Shown: positions 49,107 to 57,686, counted from the first letter of the stretch. The stretch: 64,000 bases of DNA from Halomonas litopenaei (GCF_017303055.1 NZ_JAEKJT010000011.1:1-64000); one strand, 5' to 3'. Notes: generated from the sequence alone by a model not told the origin. Program-made: numbers and translations.

Positions 49107-49796
49107 CTAGGGGCTAGACGGCAGCTGCCAGTCGATCGGCCCACGCCCCTGCTCTTGGAGAAACGCATTCGCCCGCGAGAAGTGGTGGTTACCGAAGAAG
49201 CCTCGATGGGCGGACAGCGGCGAGGGGTGCGGCGACTCCAGCACCAGGTGACGCTGACGATCCACCAGCGCTTTCTTCTGGCGCGCGTGGGAGCCCCACA
49301 GCAGGAACACGCAGGGCCCTGCTTCGGCGCTCACGGTCTGGATGGCACGATCGGTAAACGTCTCCCAGCCCTTGCCGCGGTGGGAGCCGGCATTGCCCTC
49401 TTCCACCGTCAACGAGGTGTTCAACAGCAGTACGCCCTGCCTCGCCCAGGCCTCGAGATGCCCGTGGGGCACAGGCTCCACACCCAGGTCCTGGGCCAGT
49501 TCCTTGTAGACATTGACCAGGGAAGGCGGCGGCTTGATGCCGGCACGTACCGAAAAGCACAGGCCGTGGGCCTGACCAGGACCGTGGTAGGGGTCCTGGC
49601 CGAGAATAACGACCCTGACGTCTTCGAGCGGGGTCAGTTCAAAGGCGCGAAACCAGTCTGACGAATGCGGGTAGATCACCTTGCGCGCAGCCTTCTCGTC
49701 AGCTAGGAAGGCCTTCAACTGCTGCATGTAAGGCGCGTCGAACTCTGCTCCCAGATGACGCTGCCACGCTCCCGACAACACCTGCCCCATGGCCAT
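49107..49796 (-). CDS. ung: Uracil-DNA glycosylase
   Basis: Removes uracil from DNA. It is 229 aa. The catalytic water-activating motif GQDPYHGPGQAHGLCFSV and the DNA-intercalation loop HPSPLSAHRGFFG are intact, and LLLNTSLTVEEGNAGSH is typical. ATG 49796 overlaps the gpt stop by one base (TGATG). Linkage to salvage genes is probably operon convenience. Confidence 0.96.
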   Translation of the reverse strand: MAMGQVLSGAWQRHLGAEFDAPYMQQLKAFLADEKAARKVIYPHSSDWFRAFELTPLEDVRVVILGQDPYHGPGQAHGLCFSVRAGIKPPPSLVNVYKELAQDLGVEPVPHGHLEAWARQGVLLLNTSLTVEEGNAGSHRGKGWETFTDRAIQTVSAEAGPCVFLLWGSHARQKKALVDRQRHLVLESPHPSPLSAHRGFFGNHHFSRANAFLQEQGRGPIDWQLPSSP

Positions 49797-50272
49797 CACC
49801 GACGCTGGTCGGCCAGGGGTTCCACATAGGCCACACCCATGTCCCAGGGGAACTGGATCCAGCAGTCCTGAGCCACCTCCGTCAGGTACTGGTCTACCAG
49901 GGGGCGCCCTTCAGGCTTGGCATAGATCGTCACGAAATGCGCCTTGGGCAGCATCTCGCGGACGGCCTTGGCGGTCTTGCCGGTATCGACCAGGTCGTCG
50001 ACAAGCAGCCAACCTTCGCCGTCGTGATCGACGCCCTTGAGCACCTCGAGGCCCTCTTGCTCCATGTGGTCGTAGCTCTTGATACAGACCGTATCGATCA
50101 AGCGCACATTGAGTTCACGGGCGATCAAGGCGGCCGGAATCAGTCCGCCCCGAGTAATCGCGATGATGCCCTTGGTGTCCCGCTCGATCAGCCGATGACA
50201 CAGCTCGCGCACGTCGCGATGCAGCTGGTCCCAGGAGACGACAAAATGACGGTGATAACGATGGCTACTCAT
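49796..50272 (-). CDS. gpt: Xanthine-guanine phosphoribosyltransferase
   Basis: Converts guanine and xanthine, and more weakly hypoxanthine, to nucleotides. At 158 aa it parallels E. coli Gpt: GIIAITRGGLIPAALIAREL, the PRPP loop LLVDDLVDTGKTAKAVREM, KAHFVTIYAKPEGRPLVDQY and IQFPWDMGVAYVEP. It lies 3 bp after apt and overlaps ung by one base, giving an apt-gpt-ung run. Confidence 0.95.
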   Translation of the reverse strand: MSSHRYHRHFVVSWDQLHRDVRELCHRLIERDTKGIIAITRGGLIPAALIARELNVRLIDTVCIKSYDHMEQEGLEVLKGVDHDGEGWLLVDDLVDTGKTAKAVREMLPKAHFVTIYAKPEGRPLVDQYLTEVAQDCWIQFPWDMGVAYVEPLADQRR

Positions 50273-50275
50273 GGA

Positions 50276-50821
50276 TCATTCGTCCTCAGTGAACGAGCAA
50301 ACGGCGAATACGCTGTGACCTGCATCACGAATCTTCTGCGAACCGCCCAGGTCGGGCAGGTCCACGATGGCAGAGGTCTCCACCACCTGGCCGCCACTGC
50401 GACTGATCAATTCAGCTGCCGCCAGCATGGTGCCTCCGGTAGCGATCAGATCATCGACGACCAGGATACGATCACCATTGCGGAAGGCATCGGAGTGCAG
50501 CTCAACCTCAGCCGTGCCGTACTCGAGCGTATAGGTCTGGCTGATGGTGCGAAACGGCAGTTTGCCCTTCTTGCGCACCGGCACAAAGCTGCAGCCCAGC
50601 TCGTAAGCGACGGGCGCGCCGACGATAAAACCGCGAGCGTCGATCGCCGCAATCGCGTCCAGATCCATCTCCTGATAGCGGTGCACAAAGCTATCGATGA
50701 GCTTGCGGAAGGCGGCACTGTTCTGCAAAAGCGGGGTGATGTCACGAAAATTGACGCCCGGCTGTGGCCAGTCGGGAACGGTGCGAATGACAGACTTGAT
50801 GTAGTCGCCGTAAATGCTCAT
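50276..50821 (-). CDS. apt: Adenine phosphoribosyltransferase
   Basis: Converts adenine and PRPP to AMP. It is 181 aa. PGVNFRDITPLL, AIDARGFIVGAPVAYELG, VPVRKKGKLP, LEYGTAEVELHSDAF and the PRPP loop ILVVDDLIATGGTM are all typical. ATG 50821. The 155-bp gap to azgA contains an 8-bp inverted repeat (50865-50872 with 50884-50891) of unknown role. Confidence 0.97.
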   Translation of the reverse strand: MSIYGDYIKSVIRTVPDWPQPGVNFRDITPLLQNSAAFRKLIDSFVHRYQEMDLDAIAAIDARGFIVGAPVAYELGCSFVPVRKKGKLPFRTISQTYTLEYGTAEVELHSDAFRNGDRILVVDDLIATGGTMLAAAELISRSGGQVVETSAIVDLPDLGGSQKIRDAGHSVFAVCSFTEDE

Positions 50822-50976
50822 GGCGGTTCTCGCTAGAAATCGGGTACGAAGGAAATGACAACATCGGGTAGCCCCGCTGACAAGCTACCCGTCAGATTGA
50901 CCGTTGCACGGTCCGTCACGCCACCCGCCGCCATTTGCGTCAAACCCGGCGGCGGAGAGAGGCGGAGGAGCGCCGG

Positions 50977-52308
50977 TCAATCGAGGAAAATCATCTTGAT
51001 GGCAAACAGTACGCCCAGGATGACCACGGCAACGTTCAGGTCCTTGAAGCGACCTGACAGGGCCTTGATGGCGACATAGCTGACAAAGCCAAAGGCAATA
51101 CCCTCGGCAATCGAGAAGGTCAACGGCATGGCCAGAGCGGCGATCAGTACCGGGGCCGCCTCGGTGGCATCATCCCAGTCGGCGTGAGCCAGACTGCCCG
51201 CCATCAGGGAGGCCACGTACAGCAGCGCCCCCGCCGTGGCGTAGGCAGGTATGGAGCCCGCCAGCGGCGCAAAGAACAGGCTGAGCAGGAACAGTACGGC
51301 CACTACCACGGCCGTCAGGCCAGTCCGCCCGCCGGCAGCGATACCTGCCGTGCTTTCGACGTAGCTGGTAGTGGTCGAGGTGCCCAGCGCCGCACCTGCC
51401 ATGGAGGCAGTAGAGTCGGCCATCAGCGCGCGCCCCAGACGAGGCAGCTTGCCATCCTTGTCCAGCAGTCCACCGCGATGAGCCACGCCGACCAGCGTGC
51501 CGGAGGTATCGAACAAGTCAACAAACAGGAAGGCAAAGACCACGCTGATCATCGCCACGTTGAACGCGCCAGCGAGGTCCATCGACATCAAGGTCGGTGC
51601 AATGGAAGGCGGCATCGACACCACACCGCTGAATTCATTGTGTCCAAGCAGCATGGCAACCAGCGTCACGCCGAGAATGCCGATCATCACCGCCCCGGTG
51701 ACCCGCAGGTGAGCAAGCGCGGTGATAACGAAGAAACCGGCAAGGGCGTAAAGCGGCGCAGGTTCGGAAAGGTCACCGACTGACACCAGAGTGGCCGGGT
51801 TATCCACGATGATGCCAGCATTTTTCATGGCCACCATGGCAAGAAACAGGCCGATGCCGGCAGCAATCCCGAGCCTCAATGTGATCGGAATGGAATTGAT
51901 GATCCATTCGCGAATGCGGAAGATACTGAGCAGAAAGAAGGTAACGCCCGACAGGAACACCGCACCCAGTGCCGCCTCCCAGGTATAGCCCATCCCGAGC
52001 ACGACGCCGTAGGTGAAGAAGGCATTGAGGCCCATACCCGGCGCCAGGGCGATGGGGTAATTGGCCCACAGACCCATGATCAGACAGCCCACCGCCGCGG
52101 CCACACAGGTAGCCACGAAGACCGCCCCGTAGTCCATGCCCGCTTCGGACAGGATGCTTGGGTTAACGAAGATGATGTACGCCATGGTCAGGAAGGTCGT
52201 GATCCCGGCGATGACCTCTGTCTTCACGGTAGTACGGTGTTCGCTGAGCTTGAAGAAGCGATCGAGGGGACTCTTGCCCTGGTTCGATTCAGGCTGGGGA
52301 TTGGACAT
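50977..52308 (-). CDS. Adenine/guanine/hypoxanthine permease of the AzgA-like NCS2 family
   Basis: This is a purine importer of 443 aa with about 12-14 membrane helices. Family motifs are FLTMAYIIFVNPSILSEAG, NYPIALAPGMGLNAFFTYGV, VFAFLFVDLFDTSGTLVGVA, and SYVESTAGIAAGGRTGLTAV with GTSTTT before it. It lies upstream of apt and gpt on the same strand, which fits purine salvage. The specific base cannot be told from the sequence. Confidence 0.92.
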   Translation of the reverse strand: MSNPQPESNQGKSPLDRFFKLSEHRTTVKTEVIAGITTFLTMAYIIFVNPSILSEAGMDYGAVFVATCVAAAVGCLIMGLWANYPIALAPGMGLNAFFTYGVVLGMGYTWEAALGAVFLSGVTFFLLSIFRIREWIINSIPITLRLGIAAGIGLFLAMVAMKNAGIIVDNPATLVSVGDLSEPAPLYALAGFFVITALAHLRVTGAVMIGILGVTLVAMLLGHNEFSGVVSMPPSIAPTLMSMDLAGAFNVAMISVVFAFLFVDLFDTSGTLVGVAHRGGLLDKDGKLPRLGRALMADSTASMAGAALGTSTTTSYVESTAGIAAGGRTGLTAVVVAVLFLLSLFFAPLAGSIPAYATAGALLYVASLMAGSLAHADWDDATEAAPVLIAALAMPLTFSIAEGIAFGFVSYVAIKALSGRFKDLNVAVVILGVLFAIKMIFLD

Positions 52309-52482
52309 GCGCTAGGTCCTGCACGTGGAGTCAATGAGGGGGTGTCCAGGACGAGAGTCACCGACCGTGCCCCGCCACCCGGTGGCTAGAGACACCATAT
52401 AGCAGGCCGCCGGGGGACGCACGACGATACTGCACAATGAAGCCAACGCTTGACCGCGTCTGCCACCGAACAGATCGGTGCC

Positions 52483-52523
52483 AAAACGCACATCGGGCGC
52501 GATGCAACAGCACCTGCGCCCGA
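52483..52523 (-). terminator. Possible terminator of the second cytochrome P460 gene
   Basis: TCGGGCGC (52493-52500) pairs with GCGCCCGA (52516-52523) around a 15-nt loop. On the minus strand TGTGCGTTTT follows. The distance between stem and T-run makes this moderate evidence. Confidence 0.5.
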
Positions 52524-52546
52524 CGGTGGCGACTCTCGAAAGCGCG

Positions 52547-53104
52547 CTACTCTACCAGAATCGGGTAGGCTTCGGTATAGATCCAGTCCTTGTCCTTTGC
52601 CGGGACATGGCAGCCCAGGCAGTCGGTCTGGTAGTCCGCCGACACATTGGTCGCCGGGTCGTCAGTCTTGAACAAGGCCCAGCCCCAGCCGTCCCCCCAA
52701 CTGCCATTGCTGTCGGCAAAGCGGTTGGTTGCGTCCTTGACCATCACAAACCACTGTTTGATGGTGTCGTTCTCGTAGCTCACACCGGCGCCAGTGGTGT
52801 AGTCACCGGTGCTATGGGCGCGCAGCTCCTTCACCAGCACAGCACCGTCGGGGAACACGCCGTTTTCCCGATAGGCAGCAATGCTCTCGGGCTCGGTATA
52901 GACGTTGTGGAAGCCGCTCGCATCTCCCCCTGGCACAAACCAGGAGCCCAGGTGGGCCATCTCGGTGCGGAAATCATCGGGCAGATGAATGGTGCCGTCG
53001 TCGTCTACCCAGGGTGATAGATCACTTTCGGCGGTCGCCATCGTGGCAAACCCGCACGCTAGGATGCACGCCCCTGCCGCCAATGCCTTGGCTGTCATTT
53101 TCAT
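52547..53104 (-). CDS. Exported cytochrome P460-family c-type haem protein (copy 2)
   Basis: This is a periplasmic haem protein of 185 aa. The signal peptide (ALAAGACILACGFATMATA) precedes an acidic mature protein. P460 pattern pieces are DDFRTEMAHLGSWFVPGGD, FPDGAVLVKELRAHSTGDYT and the haem-c site CLGCH near residue 160, followed by DWIYTEAYPIL, which mirrors DDFVFTQYYPVL in copy 1. GAGGA is 6 bp before ATG 53104. It stands alone between azgA and ribE. NO binding or detoxification is a family-based possibility only. Confidence 0.85.
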   Translation of the reverse strand: MKMTAKALAAGACILACGFATMATAESDLSPWVDDDGTIHLPDDFRTEMAHLGSWFVPGGDASGFHNVYTEPESIAAYRENGVFPDGAVLVKELRAHSTGDYTTGAGVSYENDTIKQWFVMVKDATNRFADSNGSWGDGWGWALFKTDDPATNVSADYQTDCLGCHVPAKDKDWIYTEAYPILVE

Positions 53105-53270
53105 GGTCGTCCTCACTGATCACGGTCGGTGCAAAATCGGAATGTGGCATCCGATTAAGTTAGCACCGCCTCAAGCGAGGAAGGCCCTCGTCTCCTCTGC
53201 TACGGGCGCTACGGCACAGCGAGCAAGACGATCTCCGACGTCCACAGCGAACAAGGCCACCACCCCTGAT

Positions 53271-53897
53271 TCAGGCGCCGCCTTTCGCCGCCAACACTCG
53301 CTCAACGGTCTCGACAATCGCCTGGGTCTGGGGGTCCACCTCGATATTGACCCTGTCTCCGGGTCGACGATCCGCCAGCGTCGTGCGGGCCAGCGTTTCC
53401 GGAATCAGGTCGACGCAGAACGCACCGCCACGGGTTTCCTGACGCAGTGCACCGATGGTCAGACTGATGCCATCGACGCCGATATAGCCCTTGGTGAAGA
53501 CGAACCTGTCCAGCCCCTCCGGCAACAGAAACCAAAGGCGCCGATTATTGGGCGCCTCGTCCAGCTCCACCAGCTCCGCCTGCGCCATGACATGCCCTGA
53601 CATGGCGTGCCCGCCGATCTCATCGCCAAAACGCGCCGCACGCTCGATGTTGACGCGGTCGCCAATGGACACCGCGCCTAGATTGGTCACCCTGAGGGTC
53701 TCGCGCATCAGGTCGAAACTGACCCGATCGCGGTCCACCGCAGTCACCGTCAGACACACCCCGTTATGGGCCACCGACGCGCCCAGCGCCAGACCTTCCA
53801 GCAAGTGCTCCGGCAGGCGCACGACATGGGTGCGAAACGCCTCAGCTTCGATCATGTCGACCACTTCAGCGGTGCCTTGCACAATCCCGGTAAACAT
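53271..53897 (-). CDS. ribE: Riboflavin synthase (alpha subunit)
   Basis: Dismutates two lumazine molecules to riboflavin. It is 208 aa with two similar lumazine-binding halves. The invariant start MFTGIVQG, GASVAHNGVCLTVT, DLMRETLRVTNLG, GHAMSGHVM and FVFTKGYIGVDGISLT are present. ATG 53897 has GAGGAG 6 bp upstream. It is isolated from other rib genes, and I see no FMN riboswitch upstream. Confidence 0.95.
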   Translation of the reverse strand: MFTGIVQGTAEVVDMIEAEAFRTHVVRLPEHLLEGLALGASVAHNGVCLTVTAVDRDRVSFDLMRETLRVTNLGAVSIGDRVNIERAARFGDEIGGHAMSGHVMAQAELVELDEAPNNRRLWFLLPEGLDRFVFTKGYIGVDGISLTIGALRQETRGGAFCVDLIPETLARTTLADRRPGDRVNIEVDPQTQAIVETVERVLAAKGGA

Positions 53898-54054
53898 CCT
53901 CATCTCCTCGCCAGCGAAAAGGCCTCGGCCTTCGATCGGGCCAGTCTATGGATCTCCGCCCTAAAGTTCCATGCAAGCGACGGCCCCGCCCCACGAAAGA
54001 CGATGATCAAGCGTCACCCTCATGGCCTTCATGGGCCTTCTGCCGGCATTCCCC

Positions 54055-54090
54055 GTGGGTGGATAAGTGGGCGGGTGAGTTGGCGGTAGA
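54055..54090. repeat. Three degenerate 12-bp tandem units
   Basis: GTGGGTGGATAA, GTGGGCGGGTGA and GTTGGCGGTAGA follow each other in the ribE-metN gap (53898-54390). The left part of this gap shows no gene. Confidence 0.55.
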
Positions 54091-54131
54091 CGAACCTCCA
54101 TCTTGACGCCCCCATCCACGTCGACAAGTGA

Positions 54132-54160
54132 TTGACAGGACTCAGCAAGCCCCCTATTCT
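54132..54160 (+). promoter_or_regulatory. Sigma-70 promoter of metNIQ
   Basis: A consensus TTGACA (54132-54137) and TATTCT (54155-54160) are separated by 17 bp. Transcription would start near 54167, about 10 nt before the aptamer. Confidence 0.85.
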
Positions 54161-54176
54161 TGCCGGCTACATTTTT

Positions 54177-54260
54177 AGGCGCCGATTTGTACCCGGATTG
54201 CGGGCGCCCGTGCCATGACACTCACAAGGTGTCAGCGCATGAAGTGCAGCTAAAAGGGTG
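54177..54260 (+). ncRNA. SAM-II-type riboswitch with an extra hairpin
   Basis: P1 is GGCGCC (54178-54183) paired with GGCGCC (54203-54208). The loop GATTTGTACCCGGATTGC corresponds to the SAM-II loop, and the 3' part GCAGCTAAAAGGGTG corresponds to the conserved GTAGCTAAAAAGGGT. The pseudoknot pairs ACCC (54191-54194) with GGGT (54256-54259). Between P1 and the 3' part a 6-bp hairpin (54216-54221 with 54229-54234) is inserted, absent from the short prototype. The identification rests on recalled consensus. The promoter just upstream, terminator just downstream and methionine importer genes strongly support it. Confidence 0.8.
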
Positions 54261-54274
54261 TGTCCAGCGTTGAT

Positions 54275-54302
54275 GGCCACCCGCCAGGGTGGCCTTTTTT
54301 TT
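54275..54302 (+). terminator. Riboswitch-controlled intrinsic terminator before metN
   Basis: GGCCACCC pairs with GGGTGGCC around a GCCA loop and is followed by eight T. The CACCC of its left arm (54278-54282) can instead pair with GGGTG (54256-54260), the pseudoknot strand of the riboswitch, giving a simple antiterminator. Confidence 0.88.
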
Positions 54303-54390
54303 GGACACCCCTTGCTCTTGCCTGCCCTCTGCCTGACCTGCCCATGGTCCTGCCCGCCCCCGGTCACTCGGTGCCCACCCGGTGGCTGAC

Positions 54391-55434
54391 ATGATACGAC
54401 TGACCAACCTCTCAAAGACCTTCGGCACCGGACCACGCGCGGTCCAGGCGCTGAAAAACGTCAACCTGCATGTGCCTCGCGGACAGATTCACGGCGTCAT
54501 CGGCCTGTCGGGCGCTGGCAAGTCCACCCTGATTCGTTGCGTCAACCTGCTGGAGCGCCCTACCACGGGCACCGTGGAAGTCGACGGCCAGGAGCTGACC
54601 GGGCTCGCGGGGCCGGCCCTCAATCAGGCCCGCCATCGCATCGGCATGATCTTCCAGCATTTCAACCTGCTGACGTCGCGCACCGTGTTCGACAACGTGG
54701 CGCTGCCGCTTGAGCTGATGGGCGTCAAGGGAACGGAGATCAAGGAACGTGTCACGCCTCTGCTCGAGCTGGTTGGCCTGGCGGATAAGGCCAAGCAGTA
54801 TCCCGCCCAGCTGTCCGGCGGCCAGAAGCAGCGCGTCGCGATTGCCCGGGCCCTGGCCAGCCGGCCACAAGTGCTGCTGTGCGATGAAGCCACCTCAGCG
54901 CTGGATCCGCAGACCACCACCTCTATTCTGGAACTGCTTCAGGACATCAACCAGAAGCTCGGACTGACCATCCTGCTGATTACCCATGAGATGGAGGTGG
55001 TCAAGACCATCTGCCACCGAGTCGGCCTGATTTCCGGCGGCGAGCTGGTCGAGGAGGCCGATGTGGGTGACTTCTTCACCTCGCCACGCACGGCCCTTGG
55101 CCGCCACTTCCTCAATGACTTTCTCGAGCTGGAGCCGCCACGGGAGCTGATCGACCGACTCGAACCCCAGGCGGGCGAGCACACTCACCCGGTGGTACGC
55201 CTGGCCTTCTCCGGCGATGCAGTATCAACGCCATTGATCTCGCGCCTGGCCCGGGAGTGTGGAGTCGACGTCAGCATTCTGCAGGCCAAGGTCGAGTCCA
55301 TCCAGGAACGCACCCTCGGCCTGATGATCGCCGAACTGATGGGAGGTGCCGACGACACTCGCCGCGCCCTCGACTATCTGCAAGCCCATGACCTGACAGT
55401 GGAGGTGCTCGGCCATGTCCAGCGCGATGTTTAA
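54391..55434 (+). CDS. metN: D/L-methionine ABC transporter ATPase
   Basis: This is the ATPase of the methionine importer, 347 aa. Walker A GLSGAGKST, Q-loop FQHFNLL, signature LSGGQKQR and Walker B VLLCDEATSALDP are canonical. The C-terminal NIL/ACT-like domain (VVRLAFSGDAVSTPLISRLA) that gives methionine trans-inhibition in E. coli is present. ATG 54391 has GGTGG 5 bp upstream and matches the family start IRLTNLSKTF. It overlaps metI by 20 bp. Confidence 0.96.
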   Translation: MIRLTNLSKTFGTGPRAVQALKNVNLHVPRGQIHGVIGLSGAGKSTLIRCVNLLERPTTGTVEVDGQELTGLAGPALNQARHRIGMIFQHFNLLTSRTVFDNVALPLELMGVKGTEIKERVTPLLELVGLADKAKQYPAQLSGGQKQRVAIARALASRPQVLLCDEATSALDPQTTTSILELLQDINQKLGLTILLITHEMEVVKTICHRVGLISGGELVEEADVGDFFTSPRTALGRHFLNDFLELEPPRELIDRLEPQAGEHTHPVVRLAFSGDAVSTPLISRLARECGVDVSILQAKVESIQERTLGLMIAELMGGADDTRRALDYLQAHDLTVEVLGHVQRDV

Positions 55435-56068
55435 TCTGATTCTCGAAGCCACTCTGGACACGCTGTACATGGTGGCGGTCTCGGGCATTCTCTCCGCCCT
55501 GGTCGGCATCCCGCTGGGCGTCCTGCTGTATGTGACTCGGCCTGGCCAGATCCTGGCACAGCCGGTCCTTCAGTCGGTGCTCGGCATCGTGACCAATATC
55601 GGGCGCTCGATCCCCTTTATCATCCTGATGGTGGCCATCATTCCGTTCACTCGCATGCTGGTCGGCTCCTCCATTGGCACCAATGCCGCGGCCGTCCCCC
55701 TGACAATCGCGGCCATTCCCTTTATTGCACGTCTGGTGGAGGGAGCACTGAACGAAATCTCTCCCGGCCTGGTGGAAGCCGCGCAGTCCATGGGCGCCAC
55801 GCCCTGGCAAATCATTTCAAAAGTGCTTCTGCCAGAAGCACGTGGCGGCATCTTTACCGCATTGACGGTCACCGCCGTCACCCTGGTCAGTTACTCCGCC
55901 ATGGCCGGAGCCGTTGGCGGCGGCGGATTAGGCGACCTGGGCATCCGCTATGGCTACAATCGCTTCAATCCAACGATCATGCTGATCACCGTCGCTATTC
56001 TGGTCGTCATGGTGCAAGTCTTTCAGAGCCTGGGCGACTATCTGGTGCGCAAGAGCAACCATAAATGA
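55415..56068 (+). CDS. metI: D/L-methionine ABC transporter permease
   Basis: This is an inner-membrane permease of 217 aa with about five helices. Typical blocks are TLYMVAVSGILSALVGIPLG, GRSIPFIILMVAIIPFTRML, the EAA loop VEAAQSMGATPWQIISKVLL, and SAMAGAVGGGGLGDLGIRYG. GGAGG precedes ATG 55415, inside the end of metN. Confidence 0.96.
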   Translation: MSSAMFNLILEATLDTLYMVAVSGILSALVGIPLGVLLYVTRPGQILAQPVLQSVLGIVTNIGRSIPFIILMVAIIPFTRMLVGSSIGTNAAAVPLTIAAIPFIARLVEGALNEISPGLVEAAQSMGATPWQIISKVLLPEARGGIFTALTVTAVTLVSYSAMAGAVGGGGLGDLGIRYGYNRFNPTIMLITVAILVVMVQVFQSLGDYLVRKSNHK

Positions 56069-56164
56069 CCCTCAGCAACATATAGCGAAAACGAATTAGC
56101 AAAACCTTTGTTATTCCATTATCATCGCGGCACACGTCATCACCGCCTATGGGAGACACCGATC

Positions 56165-56959
56165 ATGCGCAAGACATTGCTGGGCGCCCTTGCCCTTTCT
56201 ACCCTGTCACTGGCCATCAGCCAGGCCAACGCTGACGAGCACAGCATCAAGGTAGGCACCGTAGCGGGCCCGGAGACCGACGTCATGCAGGTCGCCGCCG
56301 AGCTGGCAGAAGAACGTTATGGCCTGGACGTGGAGATCATTGAGTTCACCGACTACGTGACACCCAATGCCGCACTCGCCGACGGCAGCCTGGACGCGAA
56401 CGCCTACCAGCATGAGCCGTACATGAACGCCATGGTCAATGATCGGGGCTATGACTTCGCCATTGCCGGACGCACCTTCGTGTACCCCATCGGCGCCTAT
56501 TCCGAGAAGTACACCAGCATCGACGAACTGCCGGAGGGCGCCACCATCGCCCTGCCCAACGACCCGTCGAACGAAGGCCGCTCGCTGATCCTGCTGCACA
56601 ATGAGGGCCTGATCACCCTCGATGATCCGGAGAACCTCGAGGCCACACCGCTGAACATCGTGGAAAATCCCCACGACTTCGACTTCCGCGAAATCGAAGC
56701 GGCCCAGCTCCCCCGCGTACTGCCGGATGTGGACATGGCCTTCATCAATAACACCTTCGCTCAGCCCGCCGGCCTGACCCTGGAGGACGCGCTGGTCAAG
56801 GAAGGTCCCGAGTCACCCTACGTCAACATCATTGCCGTGCGTAGCGGCGACGAAGACAGCGAAGCCATTCAGCAGCTGGTCGACGCCTACCAGAGCGACG
56901 AAGTCGCTGCCAAGGCCGAGGAGCTGTTCAAGGGCTCCGCGGTGCCTGGCTGGAAGTAA
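56165..56959 (+). CDS. metQ: Methionine-binding protein, NlpA/MetQ family
   Basis: This is the periplasmic methionine receptor, 264 aa. The signal peptide (LLGALALSTLSLAISQANA) ends without a lipobox cysteine, so the protein is probably soluble rather than a lipoprotein as in E. coli. Family blocks are KVGTVAGPETDVMQVA, IIEFTDYVTPNAALADGSLD, ANAYQHEPYM, LPNDPSNEGRSLILL and AFINNTFAQPAGL. GGGAG lies 9 bp before ATG 56165. It is followed by a strong terminator. Confidence 0.95.
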   Translation: MRKTLLGALALSTLSLAISQANADEHSIKVGTVAGPETDVMQVAAELAEERYGLDVEIIEFTDYVTPNAALADGSLDANAYQHEPYMNAMVNDRGYDFAIAGRTFVYPIGAYSEKYTSIDELPEGATIALPNDPSNEGRSLILLHNEGLITLDDPENLEATPLNIVENPHDFDFREIEAAQLPRVLPDVDMAFINNTFAQPAGLTLEDALVKEGPESPYVNIIAVRSGDEDSEAIQQLVDAYQSDEVAAKAEELFKGSAVPGWK

Positions 56960-56976
56960 CCCATACTGGCTCTTCG

Positions 56977-57013
56977 AGGCCGACCAATGCTGATCAGCAT
57001 GGTCGGCCTTTTT
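56977..57013 (+). terminator. Rho-independent terminator of metNIQ
   Basis: AGGCCGACCAATGCTGA pairs with TCAGCATGGTCGGCCT (one bulged A) and is followed by five T. Confidence 0.92.
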
Positions 57014-57042
57014 CACTTCTGCAGGACGGAATCAAGACCTTC

Positions 57043-57510
57043 ATGTCATCCTATGACCTTCTGGAGCGTCAGCTCAGCGCCCTTCTCGACAGCGATGATT
57101 GGCTGACCAACGCCGCCCAGACCAGTGCCTTTATCATGCAGGAAATCGAAGCGCTGAACTGGGCAGGCTTCTATCTTCACAAGACGCCACAGGTGCTGTC
57201 GCTTGGCCCTTTCCAGGGCAAGCCAGCCTGCCACCCCATTCCGTTCAACAAGGGGGTATGCGGTGCGGCGGCTCGCAGCCTTGAGACCCAGCGCGTCGAC
57301 GACGTGCATGCGGTGGCGGACCACATCGCCTGCGACAGCGCATCCCGCTCCGAGCTGGTCGTTCCGATTCTCGATGCCGCAGGCCAGCTGTGGGGAGTCC
57401 TCGACCTGGACAGCCCACAGCAAGGGCGCTTCAGCGCCGACGACCAGGCAGGCATCGAGCGCCTGGTAGAGGTCTTTCGGCAGGCCAGCGGGCTGAGCTC
57501 AGAGTTCTAA
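57043..57510 (+). CDS. msrC: Free methionine-(R)-sulfoxide reductase (GAF domain)
   Basis: This is a single-GAF-domain enzyme of 155 aa that reduces free Met-R-sulfoxide. The three conserved cysteines are C63 (GKPACHPI), C73 (KGVCGAAA) and C97 (HIACDSASRSELVVPI), matching the fRMsr pattern. WAGFYL and LWGVLDLDSP are also typical. AGGACGGA precedes ATG 57043. It directly follows metNIQ after a terminator, giving a methionine uptake and repair neighbourhood. Confidence 0.93.
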   Translation: MSSYDLLERQLSALLDSDDWLTNAAQTSAFIMQEIEALNWAGFYLHKTPQVLSLGPFQGKPACHPIPFNKGVCGAAARSLETQRVDDVHAVADHIACDSASRSELVVPILDAAGQLWGVLDLDSPQQGRFSADDQAGIERLVEVFRQASGLSSEF

Positions 57511-57612
57511 GTTCGGAGGCCTAAGTCTCACCACATCGCGGCCACCTCAAGGGCAGTGACGCCTCCAGGGCGTACTGCCCTACTCTGCCCGCCGCTACCC
57601 CTTCCGCCTGCT

Positions 57613-57686
57613 CTCTCGTCACCTACCCCTCGCCAGCCTGTCCCTCGTCACCACGCCTCTCGTCACCACGCCTCTCGTCAGCGAGG
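57613..57686. repeat. Degenerate 15-bp tandem repeat array (CTCTCGTCACCACGC type)
   Basis: Five units of 14-15 bp share CYCTCGTCACCACGC. The array lies between msrC and the tRNA-Val terminator, with no other feature in 57511-57755. Confidence 0.75.

Noticed and set aside
50822..50976. Inverted repeat between apt and azgA as a purine riboswitch
   Set aside because: The 8-bp stem lacks the three-way junction and conserved loops of purine riboswitches.
53898..54131. FMN riboswitch upstream of ribE
   Set aside because: None of the conserved FMN-element blocks are visible on the minus strand before ribE, and the gene follows its ribosome binding site closely.
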